Below are positions 48,026 to 57,180 of a DNA stretch of 64,000 nt, piece by piece. Below the pieces are notes generated by a model. It was given only the letters and a program-made list of their open reading frames with translations, was not told the DNA's origin and searched no databases. Within the stretch, counting starts at the first letter, position 1; each line of letters opens with the position of its first letter. The position numbers and the translations under genes were made by a program. The stretch is from contig JBKQPG010000090.1 in NCBI GenBank assembly GCA_052145115.1, forward strand, positions 44,209-108,208. The letters run 5' to 3'. This DNA is from CAIVVT01 sp052145115. GTDB lineage: Bacteria > Acidobacteriota > Terriglobia > Bryobacterales > Bryobacteraceae.

Positions 48026-49107
48026 GCCCCGCGCAAATTCAAACGACGATGCAGGGCGCGTATTTGCCCGGTGACAGCACGACGGTGCTGAAGGACGTCG
48101 CGGTGCCGGAGCCGGGCCACGGCGAAGTGCTGCTGCGGATGAAGGCGTCGACGATTTGCGGCTCCGATATCCGCTGCATCTACCACGAGCACCTGGGCAA
48201 GGGGCCGGAGGGCTACCAGGGGGTGATCGCGGGGCACGAGCCGAGCGGGCAGATTGTCAAGGCCGGGCCGGGATGCCGGCGCTTCGGCGTGGGCGACCGC
48301 GTGATTGTGTATCACATCTCGGGCTGCGGGGTGTGCAACGACTGCCGGCGCGGCTACATGATCTCGTGCACCAGCGAAAAGTACCGGCGGGCCTACGGCT
48401 GGCAGCGCGACGGCGGCATGGCGCCCTACCTGCTGGCCGAGGAGAAGGACCTGATCTACCTGCCGGATGCGCTGAGCTACACCGACGGCGCGCAGGTGGC
48501 GTGCGGCTTCGGGACGGTGTACGAAGGCCTGATGAAGATCGGCATCAGCGGCAACGACAAGGTGCTGATCACGGGGCTGGGCCCGGTGGGACTCGCCGTC
48601 GGCGCGCTGTGCCGCAAGCTGGGGGCGCAGCGCATCATCGGGATTGATGTGATCGCGGAGCGGCTGCAACTGGCGCTGGATCTGAAGCTGTGTGACGAGG
48701 TGCTGGCGGCGGGTCCGCACAATGTGACGGAGGTTCGGCGGCTGACGGGCGGCCAGGGGGTGGAGCGGGCGGTGGATTGTTCGGCCAACGATGGAGCGCG
48801 GGCGACGGCGATCCGGGCGACGAGGAAGTGGGGCAAGATCGTGATGCTGGGCGAGGGCGGGCGGGTGGAATTCAATCCTTCGCCGGACATTATCCACGAC
48901 CAGAAGACGATTTATGGGTCATGGGTGACGTCGACGTGGCTGATGGAGGAGCTGGTGGAACGGCTGGTGGGCTGGGAGCTGCATCCGGAGGAACTGGTGA
49001 CGCACCGCTTCGCACTGGAACACGTGGACCAGGCTTACGCGCTGATGGCCGGGGGACGCTGCGGCAAAGTCGCGGTGTGCTTTGACGAGGAGTTGAAGAC
49101 CCGGTAG
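48022..49107 (+). CDS. Zinc-dependent alcohol/sorbitol dehydrogenase (MDR family)
   Basis: The 361-residue medium-chain dehydrogenase oxidises an alcohol or polyol with NAD(P). The start ATG shares 4 nt with the upstream stop. Catalytic zinc ligands are in TICGSD and AGHEPSG. The structural zinc site is CGVCNDCRRGYMISC (Cys-X2-Cys-X2-Cys-X7-Cys). The Rossmann motif is ITGLGPVGLAVGAL, followed by RIIGIDVIAERLQLA, where the acidic residue fits NAD+ preference. Typical substrates include threonine, sorbitol or other sugar alcohols. Together with the upstream aldo/keto reductase it could form a sugar-alcohol step. Confidence 0.93.
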   Translation: MSPAQIQTTMQGAYLPGDSTTVLKDVAVPEPGHGEVLLRMKASTICGSDIRCIYHEHLGKGPEGYQGVIAGHEPSGQIVKAGPGCRRFGVGDRVIVYHISGCGVCNDCRRGYMISCTSEKYRRAYGWQRDGGMAPYLLAEEKDLIYLPDALSYTDGAQVACGFGTVYEGLMKIGISGNDKVLITGLGPVGLAVGALCRKLGAQRIIGIDVIAERLQLALDLKLCDEVLAAGPHNVTEVRRLTGGQGVERAVDCSANDGARATAIRATRKWGKIVMLGEGGRVEFNPSPDIIHDQKTIYGSWVTSTWLMEELVERLVGWELHPEELVTHRFALEHVDQAYALMAGGRCGKVAVCFDEELKTR

Positions 49108-49186
49108 GCGGCTGGGCGACCTTCTCATTGCCAACCCCCCAAGCGGCCATTTGCGTTGATCGGAGGCGGTTTCTATCATAGGGCCG

Positions 49187-49831
49187 ATGCTCGAGCGCGT
49201 GTACCCGATCATCGACACCGCGACCCTGGCAGAGTGCGGCCTGGACGTGGCGGAGTTTGCCGAGGCGCTGCTCGATGGCGGCGCGCGGCTGCTGCAATTC
49301 CGGCACAAGGGCGCGTATGGCGCAGAGAGATTCGAACAGTTGCATCATGTGGCGGCGCTGTGCCGGGATGCGGGCGCACAGTTGATCGTGAACGATCGGG
49401 CCGACCTGGCGGTGTTGGTGGATGCGGGGTTGCACGTCGGCCAGGGCGACCTCGAGCCAGCGCAGGCGCGCAGCGTGATCGGCAGGGCGCTGCTGGGTTT
49501 GTCCACCGGCGGCATTGAACAGATGCGGGCCGCGGCGGCGGAGCCCGTGGATTACGTTGCGCTGGGGCCGATCTTCGCGACCAGTTCCAAGGTCGACGCC
49601 GATCCGGCGGTCGGACTGGAAGTGCTGAGGGCCTGTCGCGCATTGACATCCAGGCCGCTGGTGGCGATAGGGGGGATCACGTTGGACAATGCCGCGCAGG
49701 TGCTGGAGGCGGGCGTGGATTCGGTCGCTGTGATCCGCGGTTTACTGCCGGAGAATTGCGCCGCCGGCGCGGTGCGGCCTGAGGATGTGCGGGCGCGGAT
49801 GCAGGAGTGGATCCGGCGCGTCAGTGCATGA
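49187..49831 (+). CDS. thiE: Thiamine phosphate synthase ThiE
   Basis: ThiE joins 4-amino-5-hydroxymethyl-2-methylpyrimidine diphosphate to thiazole phosphate to make thiamine phosphate. The 214-residue protein has the usual TIM-barrel motifs: LLQFRHKGAYG, IVNDRADLAVLVDAGLHVGQGD (two motif elements), ALGPIFATSSK and the phosphate loops AIGGIT and DSVAVIRGL. No TPP riboswitch core (CTGAGA ... CCTGATCTGG) is seen in the 79-bp gap upstream, so regulation is not by that route here. It stands alone; other thi genes must be elsewhere. Confidence 0.93.
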   Translation: MLERVYPIIDTATLAECGLDVAEFAEALLDGGARLLQFRHKGAYGAERFEQLHHVAALCRDAGAQLIVNDRADLAVLVDAGLHVGQGDLEPAQARSVIGRALLGLSTGGIEQMRAAAAEPVDYVALGPIFATSSKVDADPAVGLEVLRACRALTSRPLVAIGGITLDNAAQVLEAGVDSVAVIRGLLPENCAAGAVRPEDVRARMQEWIRRVSA

Positions 49832-49980
49832 CGGGGTGCAGGCGGAGCAACGAATGTGTTCTCTTCGCGGTACTCTGTTGTATTCTGCCCAGAGCGGGGC
49901 TTGCCATGCGGCGCCATCCATCACGGCGGGAGTTGTGATCGAGGTTGCTTGGCCGGCGCAGACGAAATGAGGATCGACGG

Positions 49981-51426
49981 ATGAATTTGTTTGCCACGAA
50001 ATCGCTCCAGACGATTCAGGCCGAGGCGGGCGAGGATGCGCACGGATTGAAGAAGGCGCTGGGGCCGATCCAACTGGTGGCGCTGGGCGTGGGCGCGATC
50101 ATCGGCGCGGGGCTGTTCTCGCTGACGGGAATTGCCGCGGCCAACAATGCCGGGCCGGCGGTTACGCTGTCGTTTGTCGTGGCGGCCATCGGCTGCGCGT
50201 TTGCGGGACTGTGCTACAGCGAATTCTCGACGATGATCCCCATCGCCGGCAGCGCCTACACTTACTCCTACGCCACCATGGGCGAGCTGCTGGCGTGGGT
50301 GATCGGCTGGGACCTGGTGCTGGAGTATGCGGTGGGCGCCTCGACAGTGGCCGTGAGCTGGTCGGGCTATTTGCGGTCGCTGCTGCTGGACTGGGGCATC
50401 CACCTGGACCCGCGGTGGATGAACTCCCCATTCACGACCATCACGCTGGCCGGCGGGGAACAGGTCCATGGCATCGTCAACCTGCCGGCGATCTTCATCG
50501 TGGTCTGCGTTTCCACATTGCTGATCATCGGCATTCAGGAGTCGGCGCGCACGAACGCGGTGATCGTTGCGTTGAAGGTGTCGGTCGTGATTTTGTTCAT
50601 CATTTTCGGCTGGGCCTACATCCAGACCAGAAACTACCATCCCTACATCCCGCCCAACACCGGCCAGTTCGGGCACTACGGATGGAGCGGAATTCTGCGC
50701 GGGGCGGGCATCGTCTTTTTCGCCTTCATCGGCTTTGATGCGGTCTCGACGGCCGCACAGGAGGCGCGCAATCCGCAGAAGCACATGCCGATCGGCATTA
50801 TCGGCTCGCTGGCGCTGTGCACGGTGCTGTACGTGCTGTTTGCGCATGTCCTCACCGGCATCGTTCCGTTCATGGAGCTGAACACCGAAGCGCCGGTGGC
50901 CGTGGCGGTGAACCACACCGGGCTGTACTGGCTGATGACGGCGATCAAGCTGGCGATTCTGGCGGGCTACACGTCGGTGATCCTGGTGATGCTGCTGGGC
51001 CAGAGCCGGGTATTTTATTCGATGTCCAACGACGGGCTGCTGCCCAAGCTGTTTTCCGATATTCACCCGCGTTTCCGCACGCCCTGGCGGAGCAACCTGC
51101 TGTTCATGGTCTTCGTGGGGCTGTTCGCGGCCTTTGCGCCGATCCAGATCGTGGGCGAAATGACCAGCATCGGCACGCTGTTTGCGTTCGTGCTGGTGTG
51201 CATCGGCATCCTGGTGATGCGCAAGACGCATCCCGACCTGCCGCGGCCGTTCCGCACGCCGCTGGTGCCGCTGGTCCCGATCCTGGGCATCCTGTCGTGC
51301 CTGGCTCTCATGTTTGGCTTGGGGTTAAGCAACTGGCTCCGGCTGATCATCTGGATGGCGATTGGGATGGTCGTGTACTTCACCTACAGCCGGCACCATA
51401 GCCATGTGAGCCGGCCCCGGGCGTAG
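49981..51426 (+). CDS. APC-superfamily amino acid permease (YfnA/CAT-like)
   Basis: The 481-residue membrane transporter starts at ATG (49981), with GAGG about 10 nt upstream. Twelve hydrophobic helices are visible. The first helix carries the APC signature LGVGAIIGAGLFSLTG (unwound substrate/Na+ site), and FAFIGFDAVSTAAQEARNPQKHMP is the conserved helix 6 to loop motif. The C-terminal TFRTP-like segment (RFRTPWRSNL) and the next PRPFRTPLVPLVPILG match YfnA/cationic amino acid transporters. It should import an amino acid with H+ or Na+. Substrate is not determinable. Confidence 0.92.
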   Translation: MNLFATKSLQTIQAEAGEDAHGLKKALGPIQLVALGVGAIIGAGLFSLTGIAAANNAGPAVTLSFVVAAIGCAFAGLCYSEFSTMIPIAGSAYTYSYATMGELLAWVIGWDLVLEYAVGASTVAVSWSGYLRSLLLDWGIHLDPRWMNSPFTTITLAGGEQVHGIVNLPAIFIVVCVSTLLIIGIQESARTNAVIVALKVSVVILFIIFGWAYIQTRNYHPYIPPNTGQFGHYGWSGILRGAGIVFFAFIGFDAVSTAAQEARNPQKHMPIGIIGSLALCTVLYVLFAHVLTGIVPFMELNTEAPVAVAVNHTGLYWLMTAIKLAILAGYTSVILVMLLGQSRVFYSMSNDGLLPKLFSDIHPRFRTPWRSNLLFMVFVGLFAAFAPIQIVGEMTSIGTLFAFVLVCIGILVMRKTHPDLPRPFRTPLVPLVPILGILSCLALMFGLGLSNWLRLIIWMAIGMVVYFTYSRHHSHVSRPRA

Positions 51427-51503
51427 GCTTTTCGCGCCGGTGAACGGGAGGCCGCCGGGGTCTGGCGGGCGCGCTTTCCGCACTCCGTGCTAGGCTGGAC
51501 TCA

Positions 51504-51547
51504 AGTTCGTTCGACCGTTAGAATCCCTGGAAAAGGAACCCCTTGTT
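51504..51547 (+). promoter_or_regulatory. Conserved 44-bp leader of the first duplicated gene
   Basis: The 44 bp before the ATG match 52066-52109 before the second copy at most positions (GTTCGTTCGA, AGAxTCCCTGG, AAAGGAA). They contain an AAAGGAA ribosome-binding run and a TTAGAAT box that may act as a -10. The region was copied along with the gene. Confidence 0.45.
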
Positions 51548-52021
51548 ATGACCCGACGCGCTGTGGCCTGCGTGTTCATTGGCCTGCTGATGTGCTCCCT
51601 CACCGTCTTCGCCGCCGACAAACCGGATTTCAGCGGCAACTGGAAACTGAATCTCGAAAAGAGCGATTTCGGGCCCATGCCCAAGCCGGACAAGGCCGAT
51701 TACGTGATCGTTCACAAGGATCCTGAAATGAGCGTCAAATCGACCGTCGTGAGCCAGATGGGCGAGATGACGAACGAGGTGAAAATCCTCAGCGACGGGA
51801 CCGAATTCACCAATACAATGTTCGGCCAGGAAGTCAAGGGCACGGCGAAATGGGAGGGCAAGACGCTGGTCGTGACGCAGAAGATCGACATGCAGGGCAC
51901 CCCGGCCACGATCGTCCAGAAGTGGACCCTTTCCGACGATGGCAAGACCATCCAGCAGGACGTCACCTTTTCGGGGCCGCAAGGCGAAATGTCGCGCAAG
52001 GCCATCCTGGATAAGAATTGA
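51548..52021 (+). CDS. Small exported protein, first of a tandem pair
   Basis: The 157-residue protein has a signal peptide (MTRRAVACVFIGLLMCSLTVFAAD). The mature part opens KPDFSGNWKLN, the start of a lipocalin-like or META-like beta-barrel, and contains GTEFTNTMFG, VKGTAKWEGKTLVVTQ and LSDDGKTI, a strand pattern like small calycin-type proteins found in Acidobacteriota. No cysteines remain in the mature chain. It is about 73% identical, without gaps, to the neighbour at 52110. Ligand or role unknown. Confidence 0.85.
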   Translation: MTRRAVACVFIGLLMCSLTVFAADKPDFSGNWKLNLEKSDFGPMPKPDKADYVIVHKDPEMSVKSTVVSQMGEMTNEVKILSDGTEFTNTMFGQEVKGTAKWEGKTLVVTQKIDMQGTPATIVQKWTLSDDGKTIQQDVTFSGPQGEMSRKAILDKN

Positions 52022-52065
52022 ACGGGCCGGCGTGATGCGCTATGGCGCCGTGGCCGGCTGAAGTG

Positions 52066-52109
52066 AGTTCGTTCGAACGCTAGAGTCCCTGGGAAAGGAA
52101 GCCCGTTTT
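52066..52109 (+). promoter_or_regulatory. Conserved 44-bp leader of the second duplicated gene
   Basis: This is the same 44-bp layout as 51504-51547. Here the first part is the perfect palindrome CGTTCGAACG, where the first copy has CGTTCGACCG. AAAGGAAG is the likely ribosome-binding site. Confidence 0.45.
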
Positions 52110-52583
52110 ATGACCCGACGCGCCGTTGCCGCCGTATTCATTGGCCTGCTACTTTGCGCTCTGACCGCGCTCGCCGCCGACAAACCCAATTTCAGCGGCA
52201 CCTGGAAGTTGAATGTCGACAAGAGCGATTTCGGCCCCATGCCCAAGCCGGAGAAGGCCGACTTCGTGATTGTCCACAAGGATCCCGAGTTGAACGTCAA
52301 ACAGACTGCCGTGGGCTCGATGGGCGAGGTCACGAGCGATGTGAAAATCCTGACCGACGGCACCGAATTCACCAACAACACGCGCGGCCAGGAGGTCAAG
52401 GGCACGGCGAAGTGGGAAGGGCAGACGCTGGTGGTCACGCAGCACCTCGACATGCAGGGCACGACGGTCACTTTCGTCCAGAAGTGGAGCCTGTCCGAGG
52501 ATGGCAAGACGATCACACAGGACTTCAACATTTCGACGCCGCAAGGCGAGCTGACACAAAAGGCGGTCCTGGAGAAGATCTAG
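52110..52583 (+). CDS. Small exported protein, second of a tandem pair
   Basis: The 157-residue protein is the same length as its twin at 51548 and aligns with it without gaps; most differences are conservative (for example Asp/Glu, Ser/Thr, Leu/Val). The signal peptide is MTRRAVAAVFIGLLLCALTALAAD, split here by eye after LAAD. Strongest conservation is in the KSDFGPMPKP and GQEVKGTAKWEG segments, which are probably structural or ligand-facing. The pattern of change, with intact frame and kept leader, suggests both genes are used. Unknown role. Confidence 0.85.
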   Translation: MTRRAVAAVFIGLLLCALTALAADKPNFSGTWKLNVDKSDFGPMPKPEKADFVIVHKDPELNVKQTAVGSMGEVTSDVKILTDGTEFTNNTRGQEVKGTAKWEGQTLVVTQHLDMQGTTVTFVQKWSLSEDGKTITQDFNISTPQGELTQKAVLEKI

Positions 52584-52687
52584 CGGGCCGGACATATCCC
52601 GGCGCCGGGGAGAGGAATTGCCGGCATCGGCGCAGGCGCTGGAATCGCTGCACCGGCGGGCGCGCGGGCCGAATCTGAACCAACAGT

Positions 52688-53479
52688 ATGACCACGACTG
52701 TGCGTGCGTTGCAGCGCTTCGAGCGCGAATCTCACCACTACCGCTTTCTCGAGACGTTCATCGTCATCTTCGTCGTCATTCTGCTGATCTCGAACCTGGT
52801 GGGCGCGAAGATCGTCGCCCTGGGCAGCATGCGCTTCGGCGGGGCGCAGATCCTGTTTCCCTTCACCTACATCTTCGGGGACATCTTCACCGAGGTGTAT
52901 GGCTACGCGGGCTCGCGGCGGGCCATCTGGCTGGGCTTTTTCGCGTCGATTCTCATGGCGCTGATCTGCGCCGCCATCGTGGCCCTGCCGCCGGCGCCGG
53001 AGTTCTCCGAGCAGCATGCCTACGAGGTGGTGCTGGGCGTGGTGCCGCGCATGGTGGCGGCGAGCCTGATCGCTTACCTGTGCGGCGAATTCGTCAACTC
53101 GTTCACGCTGGCGAAGATGAAGATCCTGACGCGGGGCCGGCACCTGTGGACGCGCACCGTGGGCTCGACCGTGACCGGCCAGTTCGTCGACTCCATCGTG
53201 TTCATGTTCATCGCCTTCCTGGGCAAGGCAAGCCTGGCCACGATTTTCACGCTGATCTGGTCGGCGTATGTGTTCAAGGTCCTGTATGAAGTGGCGATGA
53301 CGCCGCTCACCTACTGGATCGTGAATACGCTGAAACGGCTGGAGGGCGTCAACGTTTTCGACGTGGAGACGAACTTCAGCCCGTTTGCTTCGGGCAGCGA
53401 GGGCGCGGCATTTGTTCCATTGGGTGTTCCATTGGGCGAAGATCTCACGAAACCAGTGCTGGAGCCGGGTACCGACTAA
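52688..53479 (+). CDS. yhhQ: Queuosine precursor transporter YhhQ (DUF165)
   Basis: This is a membrane transporter for queuosine precursors (preQ0/preQ1 or queuine), needed to salvage the tRNA anticodon base. The 263-residue protein has six predicted helices. Family motifs are PFTYIFGDIFTEVYGY and the C-terminal GQFVDSIVFMFIAF and YEVAMTPLTYWIVN. The ~30 residues after the last helix are a soluble tail. No preQ1 riboswitch is obvious in the 104-bp gap upstream. It lies downstream of the tandem exported pair with no functional link. Confidence 0.9.
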   Translation: MTTTVRALQRFERESHHYRFLETFIVIFVVILLISNLVGAKIVALGSMRFGGAQILFPFTYIFGDIFTEVYGYAGSRRAIWLGFFASILMALICAAIVALPPAPEFSEQHAYEVVLGVVPRMVAASLIAYLCGEFVNSFTLAKMKILTRGRHLWTRTVGSTVTGQFVDSIVFMFIAFLGKASLATIFTLIWSAYVFKVLYEVAMTPLTYWIVNTLKRLEGVNVFDVETNFSPFASGSEGAAFVPLGVPLGEDLTKPVLEPGTD

Positions 53480-53579
53480 GGCTGGTGTAACGCCGGCTGG
53501 CCGGGGCACATCTCACCGTCCGGAAGTAGGCCAGTTCGCGGTAAACTGGAGTTGCGTGTCCGCAACGGGGAGAGCCAGA

Positions 53580-55289
53580 TTGAAACGTATGCAATGGAAA
53601 CGGACCAAGCTCACCATTTTGGCCGGATCGCTGGTTCTTGGAATCGGCGGCGGTGTGGCTGCGTTTCAGGACCAGGTGAACGACAAGCCCAAGGAAAAGA
53701 AGGACAACGGGGCGAAGCGGGAGACACTGGCCAAGCCCATGACGGAGAAGGAAGCCAAGCGCAAGGCGGAGAAGCTCAAGAAGGAGCTGATGACGCCTTA
53801 CAAGAAGTGGCTGGACGAAGACGTCGTCTACATCATCACCGATGAGGAGCGCAAGGTCTTCAAGAACCTGAGCACGGACGAGGAGCGGGAGCAGTTCATC
53901 GAGCAGTTCTGGCTGCGCCGCGACCCGACGCCGGACACGGTGGAAAACGAATTCAAGGAAGAGCACTACCGGCGCATCGCTTACGCCAACGAACGGTTTG
54001 CCTCAGGCGTACCGGGCTGGAAAACCGACCGCGGCCGGATTTACATCGTTTACGGGCCGCCGGACGAGATCGAATCGCACCCCTCGGGCGGCTCCTACGA
54101 GCGGCCGATGGAAGAGGGCGGCGGCGAAACGGCCACTTACCCGTTTGAGCAGTGGCGCTATCGTTGGATCGAGGGCATCGGCACGAACGTGATCATCGAA
54201 TTCGTCGACACGACGATGAGCGGCGAATACCATATGACGATGGACCCGTCGGAGAAGGACGCCCTGTTGTACGTGCCCGGCGCGGGTCTGACCATGAACG
54301 AGCAGATGGGCCTGTCCACAAAGACCCAGCGCTTCACCCGCACCGACGGCACGCACCTCGGCACGGGGACCGATCCGCTGCCCGAGAGCATGGACGAGTT
54401 CACGCGCCTGGAGCGGTGGGCGGCGCTGCAGAAGCCGCCGGTAGTGAAGTTCAAGGACCTCGAGGCGGCGGTGGATACCAAAATCACCTACAACGTGCTG
54501 CCGATGCTGGCGCGCGCCGATTTCTTCCCCGTGACCTCGAGTTCGGTGATGACCAACATCACGCTGCAGTTCAACCGCAAGGACCTGCAATTCAAGCAGA
54601 CCGACAACGTCTCCAAGGCGGCCGTCAATATATTCGCGCGCATTACGACCATGTCGCGGCGCGTGGCCAACACGTTTGAGGACGTGGTCACCGTGGAGGC
54701 GCCGACGGCGCTGCTGGAGGAGGCCAGCAAGGGCGTGAACCTGTACCAGAAGTCCGTGCCGCTGGCTCCCGGCTTGTACCGCATCAATGTCGTCGCCAAG
54801 GACATCGTCGGCGGCAACATGACCAACTACGAGATGGCGCTGAACGTGCCCCGGCTGGAGGAGGACCAGCTGTCGACCAGTACGCTGGTTCTGGCCGACG
54901 TGCTGGAGAAAGTGCCGTCCCGCAATATCGGCACGGGTCAATTCGTGATCGGCTCGTCGAAAGTCCGCCCGCGCCTGGGAGATGCATTCAAACGCGACGA
55001 GAAGATGGGCATCTACATGAAGATTTACAATCTCGGCGCGGATGAAAAGACGCACAAGCCGCAGGGCGAGGTGACTTACGAAATCGTGAAGGCGGGAGAC
55101 AATTCGAAGGTGATCGATTTCACCGAGGATCTGCTCAGTCTGGAAGGTTCGGCGTCGCAGATGACGATTGAGAAATTGCTCCCGTTGCAGACACTGGAAC
55201 CGGGGAAGTACATCATCCGGTTGAAGGTAAACGACAAGGTCCGCAATCAGTCCTTGACGCAGTCGGCGGACTTTTCTATAACGGGCTAG
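53580..55289 (+). CDS. GWxTD-domain exported protein
   Basis: The 569-residue protein most likely starts at TTG (53580), because GGGGAGAG is 5 nt upstream; the ATG at 53589 is the alternative. A hydrophobic leader (LTILAGSLVLGIGGGVAAF) is followed by a highly charged Lys/Glu segment (residues ~40-75). The GWxTD domain starts with YKKWLDEDVVYIITDEER and continues FIEQFWLRRDPTP, NEFKEEHYRRIAYANERF and RGRIYIVYGPPDEIE. The second half is beta-rich (Ig-like). The family is widespread in Acidobacteriota and of unknown role. It is followed 57 bp later by an outer-membrane barrel gene, suggesting that they form one envelope unit. Confidence 0.9.
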   Translation: MKRMQWKRTKLTILAGSLVLGIGGGVAAFQDQVNDKPKEKKDNGAKRETLAKPMTEKEAKRKAEKLKKELMTPYKKWLDEDVVYIITDEERKVFKNLSTDEEREQFIEQFWLRRDPTPDTVENEFKEEHYRRIAYANERFASGVPGWKTDRGRIYIVYGPPDEIESHPSGGSYERPMEEGGGETATYPFEQWRYRWIEGIGTNVIIEFVDTTMSGEYHMTMDPSEKDALLYVPGAGLTMNEQMGLSTKTQRFTRTDGTHLGTGTDPLPESMDEFTRLERWAALQKPPVVKFKDLEAAVDTKITYNVLPMLARADFFPVTSSSVMTNITLQFNRKDLQFKQTDNVSKAAVNIFARITTMSRRVANTFEDVVTVEAPTALLEEASKGVNLYQKSVPLAPGLYRINVVAKDIVGGNMTNYEMALNVPRLEEDQLSTSTLVLADVLEKVPSRNIGTGQFVIGSSKVRPRLGDAFKRDEKMGIYMKIYNLGADEKTHKPQGEVTYEIVKAGDNSKVIDFTEDLLSLEGSASQMTIEKLLPLQTLEPGKYIIRLKVNDKVRNQSLTQSADFSITG

Positions 55290-55346
55290 TAGGGACCGGA
55301 AGGAATGGGACCGGGGCCGTCCGCGACCAGGCTCCGGAGGAGAGGC

Positions 55347-57125
55347 ATGCTCCGCATTGCCGGCATTGCCCTGATCGGCGTTCTGTGGGGAGGCGCCGCG
55401 AGTGTGCAGGGCGGAGGGATTCCGCTGCTCGGCACGATCGAGGGGCGGGTGCGCAATCCGTCGGGGCTGCCGCAGCCGGGGGCCGTGGTGGTGCTGGAGA
55501 CGCGCCACGAGCGCGTGATTGCGCGCACCCAGACCAACCTCGATGGCCGGTTCCGCTTCGTCGCCCTGAGCCCCGACAGTTATACCGTCCGGGTGTGGGC
55601 CTCCGCGTTCGTCCCGGCCAGCCGGCAGAACGTGCCCGTGAAGGCCGGGATGGAGAGCCTGCTGGCGGTGCAACTGGCAAACTTCTTCTCGAGCATTGAA
55701 CTGGTTTCGACGCTGCCGGCGGGCAGCGGGCTGGTGAGCGACGACTGGAAATGGGTGTTGCGCAGCGACTCGGCGCTGCGGCCGGTGCTGCGGATGAGCT
55801 CGGGTCTGCCGGCACTGCCCAGCGCAAGCAGTTCGCAGGGCGTTGAGCCTCTGCTGAGCGGCGTGGTGCAGCTTTCCGGAGGCGAGTCGGCGGCGGACCT
55901 CACGGGCGGGTGGAGCAGCCTGGGGACGTCGTTTGCGCTGGCCACGTCCGTTTTCGGATCGCGCGAACTGCAAATCAGCGGGAACGTCGGCTTTGTCCCG
56001 GCCACGGGGGCCCCGTCGTCGGTCTTCCGGACGCGTTACTCCAGCCACAGCGGGAATGCGCCGGCCCCGGACATCGAATTCACGGTCCGCCAGCTGGGCC
56101 TGGGGGAGCGGGTCGGCCAGGCGCTGATCTCCGGGCCGGGCGCGGCGCAGGAGATGCCCACCCTGCGCAGCTATTCGATGAACCTGCAGAACGGCCAGGC
56201 GATCGGCGACCGGATGCGGCTCGAATACGGCCTGATGCTGGAGGCGGTGGAGTTCATCGATCATTTGAATCTGCTCAGCCCTTACGCCAAGCTGGAATAC
56301 GATCTTTCGAAGACCGGAATGCTGGAGATGGCCTTCAGCTCCGGCGCGCCCGGGTCGGCGATGCACATGTCATCGACCGGCCTGCCACCGACGGATGCGC
56401 TCACGGATCTGAACGAGTTTCCGCGCGTATCCCTGGTGGGCGGGGAGGCCCGGTTGCAGGGTTCGAGAAACTTCGAAGCCGGCTACCGGTTGGGATTGGG
56501 CAAGACGACGCTGCGCGCTTCGGCTTACCGGGAGTTCCTGTCCAATCAGGCCTTCATGCTTTCCGGAGACACGTCGCAGCTGCCTTCGACCGACCTGTTG
56601 CCGGATATCGCGTCGAATGCCTCCATTTACAACCTCGGGGACTTCGCCACCGCGGGCTACCTGGTTTCGGCCACGCACCTGCTGAGCGACAAGTGGAGCG
56701 TGGGGGCCAGCTTCGGCCAGGGCAGCGCGCTGAGCATGGATAAGTCGCTGGGTCTGGCGGAGGCCGGGTTCTTGCGCGACGCGGCCCGGATGAACCAGAC
56801 GCCCTGGTATTCGACGCGTCTCAAAGGCACCCTGCCCGGCAGCGGCACGCACATCTCGCTGGCCTACATCTGGACTCCGACCGGCCAGGTGATCCCGACG
56901 CACACCTTCGTCACGCAGGACTGGCAGCCCAGCATGGGCCTCAGTTTCCAGCTGCGCCAGCCGCTGCCGGCGATCACCGGGATGGCCGGACGCTTCGAGG
57001 TGACCGCCGAGGTGCGCAACCTGCTGGCCCAGGGTTACGTGCCGGTGCCGTCGGGCGACGGGCACAACATGTTGCTGGTCCCATTCCCGCGCGCGCTCCT
57101 GGGCGGCTTGAGTTTCATCTTCTGA
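55347..57125 (+). CDS. Outer-membrane barrel protein with a carboxypeptidase-regulatory-like N-terminal domain
   Basis: The 592-residue protein starts at ATG (55347), with GGAGGAGAGG at optimal distance. After a signal peptide, residues ~28-110 form a CarboxypepD_reg-like beta domain (GTIEGRVRNPSGLPQPGAVVVLE and GRFRFVALSPDSYTVRV), often found before TonB-dependent barrels. The remaining ~450 residues alternate in an amphipathic strand pattern and end in LLGGLSFIF, with a C-terminal Phe as expected for an outer-membrane barrel. It has no clear TonB box or plug. Predicted to lie in the outer membrane and to work with the GWxTD protein. Confidence 0.78.
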   Translation: MLRIAGIALIGVLWGGAASVQGGGIPLLGTIEGRVRNPSGLPQPGAVVVLETRHERVIARTQTNLDGRFRFVALSPDSYTVRVWASAFVPASRQNVPVKAGMESLLAVQLANFFSSIELVSTLPAGSGLVSDDWKWVLRSDSALRPVLRMSSGLPALPSASSSQGVEPLLSGVVQLSGGESAADLTGGWSSLGTSFALATSVFGSRELQISGNVGFVPATGAPSSVFRTRYSSHSGNAPAPDIEFTVRQLGLGERVGQALISGPGAAQEMPTLRSYSMNLQNGQAIGDRMRLEYGLMLEAVEFIDHLNLLSPYAKLEYDLSKTGMLEMAFSSGAPGSAMHMSSTGLPPTDALTDLNEFPRVSLVGGEARLQGSRNFEAGYRLGLGKTTLRASAYREFLSNQAFMLSGDTSQLPSTDLLPDIASNASIYNLGDFATAGYLVSATHLLSDKWSVGASFGQGSALSMDKSLGLAEAGFLRDAARMNQTPWYSTRLKGTLPGSGTHISLAYIWTPTGQVIPTHTFVTQDWQPSMGLSFQLRQPLPAITGMAGRFEVTAEVRNLLAQGYVPVPSGDGHNMLLVPFPRALLGGLSFIF

Positions 57126-57180
57126 GACTTTCCGGGACGCGGCATGGCGGCGCTCAGAGCGGCGGCCGGAATACGCCGCG

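Noticed and set aside
49108..49186. TPP riboswitch upstream of thiE
   Set aside because: The gap is only 79 bp and contains neither CTGAGA nor the CCTGAT core.
52584..52687. preQ1 riboswitch upstream of yhhQ
   Set aside because: No preQ1 aptamer-like stem and A-rich tail could be found by eye in the 104-bp gap.
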